Source: Desulfosporosinus hippei DSM 8344
Lineage (GTDB): Bacteria > Bacillota > Desulfitobacteriia > Desulfitobacteriales > Desulfitobacteriaceae
Assembly: GCF_900100785.1 (NCBI RefSeq)
Contig: NZ_FNCP01000029.1
Location: 1 to 64,000, forward strand
DNA length: 64,000 bases
Direction: 5' to 3'
The notes beneath the pieces were generated by a model. That model was not told where the DNA came from. It did no database searches and worked only from the letters and a program-made list of their open reading frames with translations. Positions 7,986 to 15,181 of this stretch are shown here, one piece after another. The position numbers and the translations under genes were made by a program. Numbering within the stretch: position 1 is the first letter of the stretch; each line of letters starts with the position of its first letter.

Positions 7986-9665
7986 ATGATTGGGAAAAGA
8001 ATACGCCATATCAAGCGCTATCGAGATGTTGCTAAAGTCTTAGCTCGCCACGGTTTTGGTTTTTTTGTGGAGGAGATGGGGCTTTTACATATGCTTTCTT
8101 TACCTAAGCGACTTTTCACAGACACAGAAGAGATAGATCCGCTGTCAATAGGAGAGAGGATACGCTTAGTTATAGAAGAATTAGGTCCTACATACATAAA
8201 AATCGGTCAGATTGCCAGTACCCGGGCGGATATCTTCCCCCAGGAAATACTTTGTGAACTGGAAAAGCTGCAAGAAAATGTTCCATCCTTCTCCTTCGAG
8301 GAAGTAGAAACTATTATCGAGGAAGAATTAGGCTCACCTCTATCTGATATCTTCTTATCCTTTGATAAGACAGTAATTGCTGCGGCGTCAATTGGGCAGG
8401 TACATTGCGCTCGTCTCAGATCTACCGGAGAGCTGGTGGCGGTTAAGGTACAGCGGCCTCGCATTAAAACAATGATTGAAACTGATCTGGAGATTCTTCT
8501 TGACCTGGCCACATTGGCAGAACACCGTATGAAACGAATGGAACGTCTTCAACTGCGAGATGTGGTAGAAGAATTTGCTAAGTCATTGCGCAACGAGTTG
8601 GATTATTCCATTGAAGGCAGAAATGCGGAGAAGATAGCTAAGCAGTTTAAAAATGATAAAAGTGTTCACATCCCTTCGATTTATTGGGATTATAGCACTC
8701 GAAAAGTACTTACCTTGGAATTTGTAGAGGGCTTAAGGCTGAATCAGTTTGAATCTCTTAAGAAGAATGGGTATGATCATAAAATTTTGGCAGAAAAGCT
8801 TGTCCAGGCGCTCTTTCATCAGATTTTAATTGCAGGGTTTTTTCATGCCGACCCTCATCCCGGGAATATATTTCTCCTGAAGGGGGGAGTTATTTCCTTC
8901 ATTGATTTTGGGATGGTTGGAAGACTCACTTTAGACATGAAACACAATTTTGCTTCCTTAATTATCGCGATGATGCGTCAGAACACAGAGGCTATGATTA
9001 AGGCAGTCTTGCGCATCGGGATCGTTCCGGAGGATGTTAATTTACTTTTGCTTAGTAATGATGTGGATGAATTGCGCGAAAAGTATATGGATGTCCCCAT
9101 GAGTCGGATCAGCCTGGGAGAAGCGATCAGCGATCTTTTTGAGGTTGCTTTCCGCCATCGGATTCGCATTCCTTCGGATTTTACCATGGTTGCCAAATGC
9201 CTGCTTATACTTGAAGGAATCGTGGAGAAGTTAGATCCTCAGCTGAGTATTATGGACATGGCAGAACCTTTTGGGATTCAACTCTTAAAGGAACGATACC
9301 GGCCAAGTACTATTGCAGGCAGGCTATGGCATAATGTCTCAGATTATGGTGATCTACTGGTTGAGCTGCCTAAACAAATGAAGGATTTGATGGGAAATCT
9401 AGTGCGAGGGCGTATTCGCCTGGAAGTCAGTGTCCCTGAATTGGATGTTTTTTTGCGGAAGCTCGATCGAATTACGAATCAAATATCTTTTAGTATTGTA
9501 TTGTTGTCCTTTAGTATAGTCATGGCAGGGATTATTGTGGCATCTGCTTTGGGTCAGGAGCCGATTATGTTTTGGCAGATCTCTGTGATTGAGATTGGTG
9601 CAGCTATGGCCGGGCTGATGTTACTTTGGCTTTTTGTTTCAATTTTTAAGTCCGGTAAGTTTTAG
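7986..9665 (+). CDS. UbiB/ABC1/AarF atypical kinase
   Basis: A 559-residue protein-kinase-like ATPase of the ABC1/UbiB/ADCK family. The family-specific KxGQ motif is at K72-Q75 (YIKIGQIASTRAD). AAASIGQVHCARL replaces a normal glycine loop, VAVKVQRP holds the ATP-binding lysine, and FFHADPHPGN plus FIDFGMVG are the catalytic and metal-binding loops. Two C-terminal transmembrane segments lie at about 498-552. UbiB proteins support ubiquinone or lipid metabolism. An anaerobic Clostridium would use menaquinone or none, so the substrate is unknown. Start ATG follows GGGGA. Confidence 0.9.
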   Translation: MIGKRIRHIKRYRDVAKVLARHGFGFFVEEMGLLHMLSLPKRLFTDTEEIDPLSIGERIRLVIEELGPTYIKIGQIASTRADIFPQEILCELEKLQENVPSFSFEEVETIIEEELGSPLSDIFLSFDKTVIAAASIGQVHCARLRSTGELVAVKVQRPRIKTMIETDLEILLDLATLAEHRMKRMERLQLRDVVEEFAKSLRNELDYSIEGRNAEKIAKQFKNDKSVHIPSIYWDYSTRKVLTLEFVEGLRLNQFESLKKNGYDHKILAEKLVQALFHQILIAGFFHADPHPGNIFLLKGGVISFIDFGMVGRLTLDMKHNFASLIIAMMRQNTEAMIKAVLRIGIVPEDVNLLLLSNDVDELREKYMDVPMSRISLGEAISDLFEVAFRHRIRIPSDFTMVAKCLLILEGIVEKLDPQLSIMDMAEPFGIQLLKERYRPSTIAGRLWHNVSDYGDLLVELPKQMKDLMGNLVRGRIRLEVSVPELDVFLRKLDRITNQISFSIVLLSFSIVMAGIIVASALGQEPIMFWQISVIEIGAAMAGLMLLWLFVSIFKSGKF

Positions 9666-9706
9666 TTGGGCGCTCTTAGGGTAACCTAAGCCTGAGGTGA
9701 AGAAAA

Positions 9707-10750
9707 ATGTCGCTTGAATTCAGACCTGCCCGCGTCTTTTATGAGCCAAGTGCCCTGGATTATCCCTTAGGAAAGTCCTTAGTAGAACAGTTTCGGAGCC
9801 AAGGAATGCCGATCCAACCTACTTCCTCTCATAATCGTATTACCGGGATTCCCGGGGATACTCCGGCTGCCCAATATGGCGAGGCCAAGAGGACGTTAGT
9901 GATCGGCGTCCGTCGCAGCGAGAAGTTTCAATCCTGTAAACCCTCTGCTCATTATCAACTGCCCCTGGTCACAAGCTGTCCCGGCATGTGTGAATACTGC
10001 TATCTGGCTACTACCCTGGGGAAAAAGCCTTATATCAGAATCTATGTGAATTTAGATGAAATTTTAGATATTGCCGCCAAACTGATTGAGGAGCGACTTC
10101 CGGAGATTACTCAGTTTGAAGGAGCGGCAACCTCTGATCCGGTTCCGGTGGAGCGTTATACCGGGTCTTTAAAGGGAGCCATTGAATTCTTCGGACGGGA
10201 GACTAACGGTCGTTTTCGCTTTGTCACAAAGTACACAGATATTCAAAGCTTGCTTGATGCTAAACATGAGGGACATACCCGTTTTCGCTTTAGTTTGAAT
10301 TGCGATGAGGTTGTGGAGAAGTATGAACATGGAACGCCTGCTCCGGAGCAGCGGATTATTGCCGCAGGTAAAGTTTTAAAAGCTGACTATCCCTTAGGCT
10401 TTATTATCGCTCCGATTTTCCGATTTCCGGGCTGGCAGGAAGCGTATCAAAAGCTTATGGAACGGTCAGCTGAAGAACTGGTCAAAAGGGCTCCCTCCGG
10501 TTGGTCTTCTCAACAATTATCCCTGGAGTTTATTTCTCATCGCTTTACAGCGAGAGCTAAGACAAATATTTTAGATATCTTCCCGAAGTCATCCTTACCT
10601 ATGAAGGAGGAGGAACGCAAGTTTAAATATGGTCAGTTTGGTTACGGAAAGTATATCTACCAACCGGAAGAAATGATCGAGATGAAAGAATTTTTTCTGG
10701 AGCAGGTCAAGAACTATTTCCCCTTAGCTCAGGTAGAGTATTTCATCTAA
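9707..10750 (+). CDS. splB: Spore photoproduct lyase (radical SAM)
   Basis: SplB repairs the spore-specific thymine dimer (5-thyminyl-5,6-dihydrothymine) during germination by radical SAM chemistry. The [4Fe-4S] cluster motif CxxxCxxC is C91-C95-C98 (SCPGMCEYCYL), followed by PYIRIYVNLDEI, characteristic of the family; length 347 is normal. In Bacillus SplB the H-atom donor cysteine lies in AACTSD; here the segment is GAATSDP, with Ala141. A cysteine at 77 (QSCKPSA) may substitute, as I recall for clostridial enzymes. It stands alone 41 bases after ubiB; no splA is visible. Confidence 0.93.
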   Translation: MSLEFRPARVFYEPSALDYPLGKSLVEQFRSQGMPIQPTSSHNRITGIPGDTPAAQYGEAKRTLVIGVRRSEKFQSCKPSAHYQLPLVTSCPGMCEYCYLATTLGKKPYIRIYVNLDEILDIAAKLIEERLPEITQFEGAATSDPVPVERYTGSLKGAIEFFGRETNGRFRFVTKYTDIQSLLDAKHEGHTRFRFSLNCDEVVEKYEHGTPAPEQRIIAAGKVLKADYPLGFIIAPIFRFPGWQEAYQKLMERSAEELVKRAPSGWSSQQLSLEFISHRFTARAKTNILDIFPKSSLPMKEEERKFKYGQFGYGKYIYQPEEMIEMKEFFLEQVKNYFPLAQVEYFI

Positions 10751-11445
10751 TGGTCGATAACTATGACATAAACTTCAATCGGTCCGTGTACACCAATGGA
10801 TAGATCCATCTCAATATCTGAGGTGCGGCTGGGGCCTGAAATCATTTCAATAGCGGCAGGCGGACTTCCTAAAGCGGCAACCTCTTCGAGGACATTGAAG
10901 AGGTTGTCCTGTATCTGGGTACTTTCTATGAAGGAAAGATGCCTGGGGGGAAGCAAACTTATGGCTCGGCCTCTGAGGGGATCACTTTTCACGACAACTG
11001 TGCCGGAAAGTGAGATTCCCCAATCAGAACCGGTAATACCAAGTTCGGCATTGGCTGCGATGGAGTAGCGGTCGCGAGGATCAAAGGCTGATTGACTATA
11101 ACGGGTAAGAGGCCAATTCAAGGAAGAAAAGGCTGACTCAGCGATGGTGGGGAGTGTATCCCAAGCAAGTAGAGCCTGAGAATTCTCTTTAAACCAAGTA
11201 ATAGGCTGCTCACCGAACCATGCTTTGAGGCATTGAAGAGTTTCGTCGGCAGATCTAACAATGGCACCTTTACCCCCAAGGGCTTGCCAATTTTGCATAA
11301 AAATTGAGACTCGTTCTTCTGTGTTGGATAACCGATACTGAGGTACAGAAAGTTCAACTTGCGGAGGAGGCTCTGTAGGGGTAGGCCGCCCCAGTTTGGA
11401 CGCCAGGTTACTGATAAAATCACTGGTATTGCTCATTGTGCTCAC
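10747..11445 (-). CDS. lutC: Lactate utilisation protein C (LUD domain)
   Basis: A 232-residue LUD-domain protein, third gene of lutABC, which oxidises L-lactate to pyruvate. Typical segments are ITGSDWGISLSGTVV and the C-terminal GPSRTSDIEMDLSIGVHGP. LutC is cytoplasmic and its exact role in the complex is not settled. Its start codon overlaps the lutB stop by a few bases, showing translational coupling. Its stop overlaps the end of the convergent splB by 4 bases, with no room for a terminator between them. Confidence 0.9.
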   Translation of the reverse strand: MSTMSNTSDFISNLASKLGRPTPTEPPPQVELSVPQYRLSNTEERVSIFMQNWQALGGKGAIVRSADETLQCLKAWFGEQPITWFKENSQALLAWDTLPTIAESAFSSLNWPLTRYSQSAFDPRDRYSIAANAELGITGSDWGISLSGTVVVKSDPLRGRAISLLPPRHLSFIESTQIQDNLFNVLEEVAALGSPPAAIEMISGPSRTSDIEMDLSIGVHGPIEVYVIVIDH

Positions 11446-12857
11446 CTCTTATTCTTTAAATCAGCCCATAGTTGCATAAAGGGTTTAGGTGCCACCATTG
11501 GCAGGGTGCGGCTATTGGTCCAGTTGGAAAGTGGTGGAGGACCGCCGGTAATCCGTTGATTTCGGACAAAGGGCCACTGCAGACGCGCTCCCAGCCGAAG
11601 TGCTCGACGCAGGGTTTTCTCACGAGTGAAGAAATAACGATATGCTTTAAAAATTTGGCGCTCGACTTGAGGAGTGTGTCCGCTCTGAGTTTTGCGCATT
11701 CTTAGCTTGACTAAGAGATCGTGGAGAGGGATGCGGACAGGACAGGCCTCTGAACAAGCTCCGCATAAGGAGGAGAAATAGGGCAGATGCCCCCACTTCT
11801 TCCAGTCTTTCTCCAATAAAGGCGTGATCACTGAGCCGATTGGCCCGGAATATACTGAACCGTAAGCATGTCCGCCAAGTTGCCGGTAAACTGGACAAAC
11901 ATTAAAGCATGCTCCGCAGCGTATACAGTTTAAGGATGAGCGGAAGAGTTTATCCCCCAAAATCTCTGAACGGTTATGATCCAAGATAACCAGGTGGTAT
12001 TCTTCCGGGCCATCTGGGTCAGCAGTATTCTTGGGGGGAGTAAGGATGGTTGTATAACTTGAGAGACGCTGTCCTGTGGCACTGCGAGCCAGTAGATTCA
12101 GTAAGATGTCTAACTCCCGAAAGGAAGGCACAATGCGCTCCATGCCCATGAGGGTAATCTGAACTCGGGGCAGGGTACTGACCATGCGGCCATTTCCTTC
12201 GTTAGTCACCATCACAATGCTTCCTGTACTGGCTACGGCAAAGTTACAGCCGGTGATTCCTATATCTCCTCGGAGAAACTTTTCCCTCATTTGCGTACGT
12301 ACGAACCGAGTGAGGGTAGGGGTGTCAGAGCTTAAGGCGTGACCGGCGATAGGTTCGAATAAATCAGCAACTTGTTGGCGGGTTTTATGCATTGCCGGCA
12401 CAATGATATGGGAAGGGGGTTCGCTGGCAATTTGGATAATGTACTCCCCTAAATCTGTTTCGACAACCTCGACCCCATCCTCCTCTAAAGCATGATTAAG
12501 GTGGATTTCTTCTGAGATCATGGATTTTGATTTAAGGACATTTTTAGCATTATGCTCACGCACTATATTACGTACGACTGTCACAGCATCTGCCGGAGTT
12601 TTCGCCAAATGCACATGAACTCCCCGTTTTTCCATTTGTTCGATGAGTTGATTCAAATAATAATCAAGATTGGAAATGACGTTTTTGCGAATTGCTTCAC
12701 CGGCTGCACGCCATTCTTCCCAGTTACCTAGTTCGTCGGCTGCCTTATACTTATTGTTTCTTAAACGATCAGTTGCTCGGCGAGTGGCTTGGCGTAAAAA
12801 GCTATTGGCCAGGGCCTTATCCACCCGTTCATCGGTGGTTTGGTTGTACATGGTCAT
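11442..12857 (-). CDS. lutB: Lactate utilisation iron-sulfur protein B
   Basis: A 471-residue protein with an N-terminal LUD domain (about 60-290; GDIGITGCNFAVASTGS) and a ferredoxin-like region with two [4Fe-4S] motifs: CIRCGACFNVCPVY and CGACSEACPVRIP. It transfers electrons in the LutABC L-lactate oxidation complex. In an anaerobe these electrons probably enter a menaquinone or electron-bifurcating route (inference). Start and stop overlap with lutA and lutC, so the three form one operon. No lactate permease is present in the window. Confidence 0.93.
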   Translation of the reverse strand: MTMYNQTTDERVDKALANSFLRQATRRATDRLRNNKYKAADELGNWEEWRAAGEAIRKNVISNLDYYLNQLIEQMEKRGVHVHLAKTPADAVTVVRNIVREHNAKNVLKSKSMISEEIHLNHALEEDGVEVVETDLGEYIIQIASEPPSHIIVPAMHKTRQQVADLFEPIAGHALSSDTPTLTRFVRTQMREKFLRGDIGITGCNFAVASTGSIVMVTNEGNGRMVSTLPRVQITLMGMERIVPSFRELDILLNLLARSATGQRLSSYTTILTPPKNTADPDGPEEYHLVILDHNRSEILGDKLFRSSLNCIRCGACFNVCPVYRQLGGHAYGSVYSGPIGSVITPLLEKDWKKWGHLPYFSSLCGACSEACPVRIPLHDLLVKLRMRKTQSGHTPQVERQIFKAYRYFFTREKTLRRALRLGARLQWPFVRNQRITGGPPPLSNWTNSRTLPMVAPKPFMQLWADLKNKR

Positions 12858-13582
12858 GATTTCATTCCCTCCCCGAGTAACTGAATGATGTGCATAGTTT
12901 TGACGGGCTTATTAATCTTTTCCAAGTAACCGGAAATATTCATCAGACAGCCCATATCAAGCCCCAGGAGAATATCTGCTCCGGAATCCAGAACATGCTG
13001 GGCCTTTTCAGCAACCATCGCTTCTGAGATTTTGGGCATTTTAACAGAGAAAGTACCTCCAAATCCGCAGCAAAGCTGAGCTTCAGGTAAAGGGAGAAGT
13101 TCCAGCCCTTTTACGTGTTGAAGCAATTTTAGAGGTGCCTCGCCAATTCCTAAGAGCCTTGTGGCATGGCAAGAGGGATGGTAAGTAGCTTTAGCTTTGT
13201 AGTGTGCTCCCAGATCCGGCTGCTTCAAGACGTCGACTACAAACTGGGTAAATTCATAACTTTTATGGATCAAGTCTTCCGCCTTTTTCAGGTAAGCAGG
13301 TTCCTTCTCAAATAAGGTAGGGTAATAGTGATGAATCATGGCGATACAGGAACCGCTGGGGCCTACTACTACTTCGCTGCGTTCAAATGCATCGATCAGA
13401 GTTCGGGCAACTTCCCTGGCATCATCAACATAGCCGGAATTAAAGGCTATTTGTCCGCAACAGACTTGTCCTTCAGGGACGTCAACGGAATGGCCTAAGT
13501 GCTTTAGTATTTTGGCCATGGTTAGATCCACATCAGGGTACAAGGCATTAGTAAGACAGGTTGCAAAAAGTGAAACCTTCAT
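12854..13582 (-). CDS. lutA: Lactate utilisation protein A (CCG domains)
   Basis: A 242-residue protein with two cysteine-rich CCG domains: QVCCGQIAFNSGY and AQLCCGFGGTFS, plus ATCLTN and YHPSCHATRLLG. These bind unusual iron-sulfur clusters in LutA, GlpC and heterodisulfide reductase-like proteins. An upstream in-frame ATG at 13591 exists, but AAAGG is spaced properly for the ATG at 13582. About 130 bases upstream lies CTTG-N5-CAAG (13714-13726), which might bind a GntR-type lactate regulator; this is a guess. Confidence 0.92.
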   Translation of the reverse strand: MKVSLFATCLTNALYPDVDLTMAKILKHLGHSVDVPEGQVCCGQIAFNSGYVDDAREVARTLIDAFERSEVVVGPSGSCIAMIHHYYPTLFEKEPAYLKKAEDLIHKSYEFTQFVVDVLKQPDLGAHYKAKATYHPSCHATRLLGIGEAPLKLLQHVKGLELLPLPEAQLCCGFGGTFSVKMPKISEAMVAEKAQHVLDSGADILLGLDMGCLMNISGYLEKINKPVKTMHIIQLLGEGMKS

Positions 13583-13775
13583 AAACACCATCCTTTTGGA
13601 AATGCAAGAATCCTTGCTTAATTGTCTTAGTATTTCCTAATACACTAGATTTTGATGCGGGATAGGGGACGTGGCTAATTACTTATCTTTAAGGTGTTTT
13701 AGCAATGCCTCTACTTGTATACCAAGTGTAGTGGCTTGAGCTGTATGAGTTCCTCAGAATTAGCTTTTATGGGGT

Positions 13776-13979
13776 TTAGACTCTTTTCTGAGATTGCTGC
13801 AGTAGCTTGATCAGTTCATCCATCTTTTGCAAGACTTCTTTGTCATTTAGCGCTTTACTCTTGAGAAACTGACTGGCTTTCACCATCATGTGAACAATGA
13901 ACCCAACGAAAGTAAAACTTCCAAGGGTGAAAGCAAGGAATAATAATAACTGATAATCAATTATGATGCGGTCGCCCAT
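13776..13979 (-). CDS. Small single-span membrane protein
   Basis: A 67-residue protein with one hydrophobic helix near the N-terminus (about 10-33) and a charged C-terminal helix rich in Lys, Asp and Gln that may form a coiled coil. I do not recognise a family. The reading frame is open to 13997, but AGAGG is well placed for the ATG at 13979. It lies between a terminator and the lut operon, on the same strand as lut, and seems to be its own unit. Confidence 0.6.
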   Translation of the reverse strand: MGDRIIIDYQLLLFLAFTLGSFTFVGFIVHMMVKASQFLKSKALNDKEVLQKMDELIKLLQQSQKRV

Positions 13980-14069
13980 TGTTTGTACCTCTTTCATCTT
14001 AGTTCAGATTTACTGTTGATTAGTATCTCACGCTAGCCGATAATCATGAATAGTTTCCTATCTTTCTAA

Positions 14070-14123
14070 CTAAAAGGGATCGTCGCTAACCACTTAAAGT
14101 AGTTAGGCGACGATCCCTTTTAG
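14070..14123 (-). terminator. Long hairpin terminator after the 59-residue gene
   Basis: Arms 14070-14090 and 14102-14123 pair over 21 bp with a single bulged base. The flanks give runs of A on one side and T on the other, so it can work on either strand. It ends the small minus-strand gene at 14140-14319. Confidence 0.75.
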
Positions 14124-14139
14124 TCGTAAGAAACAACTC

Positions 14140-14319
14140 TTAGCCGAGAATCGGCACATTGGGTTCATCATACCAAATCGAGAGAACCGTGGATGCTCCG
14201 GTGCTCTGGGTAATATTAAGCACCTTGATCCAATTATTAGCCTCTAACCATTGGTTGACTTCCTTTTCTAAGAGACGAGAATCCGGGGAACTGAAAATCC
14301 TTACTTTCAACCTATTCAT
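14140..14319 (-). CDS. 59-residue small protein, Cse60-like
   Basis: Read on the minus strand this frame encodes 59 residues beginning MNRLKVRIFSSPD and containing EKEVNQWLEANNWIKVLNI, ending in PVPILG. The pattern of an initial basic beta-strand, an LE..VN.WL helix and a second strand resembles the small sporulation protein Cse60 of Bacillus, though I recall that family only roughly. Neither start is ideal: ATG at 14319 lacks a ribosome site, while TTG at 14310 has AAAGG nine bases upstream, giving 56 residues. A strong hairpin just past the stop supports a real gene. It is divergent from the TetR gene. Confidence 0.6.
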   Translation of the reverse strand: MNRLKVRIFSSPDSRLLEKEVNQWLEANNWIKVLNITQSTGASTVLSIWYDEPNVPILG

Positions 14320-14488
14320 CCTTTCATTGGGGAGTGTTATAAGATCTCAAAATCAAGTCTACGGGGTTCATATAGTCATCATACGACAGCATGTATGTTT
14401 GTCAAGAATCTAGAAATACAAAAAAAATTATACAAGGTTCTGAAAAATCTATTTATTTTTTGAGGATGCTATGGTATGATGAACTAAC

Positions 14489-14506
14489 TGAATGGTGATT
14501 CATTCA
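14489..14506. promoter_or_regulatory. Palindromic operator upstream of fadR-like gene
   Basis: TGAATG-6 bases-CATTCA is an 18-bp inverted repeat 40 bases ahead of the TetR gene. It closely matches the FadR box of Bacillus subtilis as I recall it, implying that the repressor controls its own operon and releases DNA when long-chain acyl-CoA is bound. Confidence 0.65.
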
Positions 14507-14545
14507 TTCTCAATTACTAATAGTAAGAGGTGAGGTGCAGATCCT

Positions 14546-15145
14546 ATGGACGCGCAGCGCGAGGGTAAGTTTCAAAGGATTCTCGATGCTGCCATTGAAG
14601 CTTTTGCAGAATCCGGCTTTCACCATTGTCAGGTAAACAAGATTGCCCGCTTAGCAGGAGTCGCCGATGGTACGATCTACTTATACTTTAAAAGTAAAGA
14701 AGACGTTCTCATTCGAGTTTTTCAGGAACGAATGGGAGATTTCATTGCCGGTGTAAGCCGTGAACTCTCCCAGTGTAAGACGACGGAAGCACGCTTAAGG
14801 ACAATTGTTAAAACCCATTTTACTTATATGGAGCAGAACAGATCAGTTGCAATCGTGACCCAACTTGAGCTTAGGCAATCCGATCCGCGGGTGCGGTTAC
14901 CCATTAATAGTACTGTATCAGATTATTTCAACCTTATTGAGGGGGTGATCCAGCAAGGGATAGAAAGTGGAGAGGTTCCTAAAATGGATACACGCGTAGC
15001 TCGTCAAATGATCTTCGGATCCTTAGATGAGGCCACAACCGATTGGGTTATGGCTCGAAGTCCACGGACTTTAACCAGTGGAATAGAGCCAATGCTAGCT
15101 TTATTTGAGGGCGCACTTCAGGTAAGAAAAAGTGAGATCAAATAA
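14546..15145 (+). CDS. fadR: TetR-family repressor of fatty-acid degradation
   Basis: A 199-residue TetR regulator. The N-terminal helix-turn-helix runs about 10-55 (ILDAAIEAFAESGF, VADGTIYLYFKSKEDV), followed by a ligand-binding domain resembling Bacillus FadR (YsiA), with ELRQSDP and the terminal GIEPMLALFEGAL. It is the first gene before fadN-fadA and has a palindromic operator just upstream. I infer repression of the beta-oxidation genes relieved by long-chain acyl-CoA. The ATG follows a GAGGTG ribosome site. Confidence 0.85.
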   Translation: MDAQREGKFQRILDAAIEAFAESGFHHCQVNKIARLAGVADGTIYLYFKSKEDVLIRVFQERMGDFIAGVSRELSQCKTTEARLRTIVKTHFTYMEQNRSVAIVTQLELRQSDPRVRLPINSTVSDYFNLIEGVIQQGIESGEVPKMDTRVARQMIFGSLDEATTDWVMARSPRTLTSGIEPMLALFEGALQVRKSEIK

Positions 15146-15181
15146 GAAGTGCTGTTGAACCGAAACGAGAGGAGGATGGAA

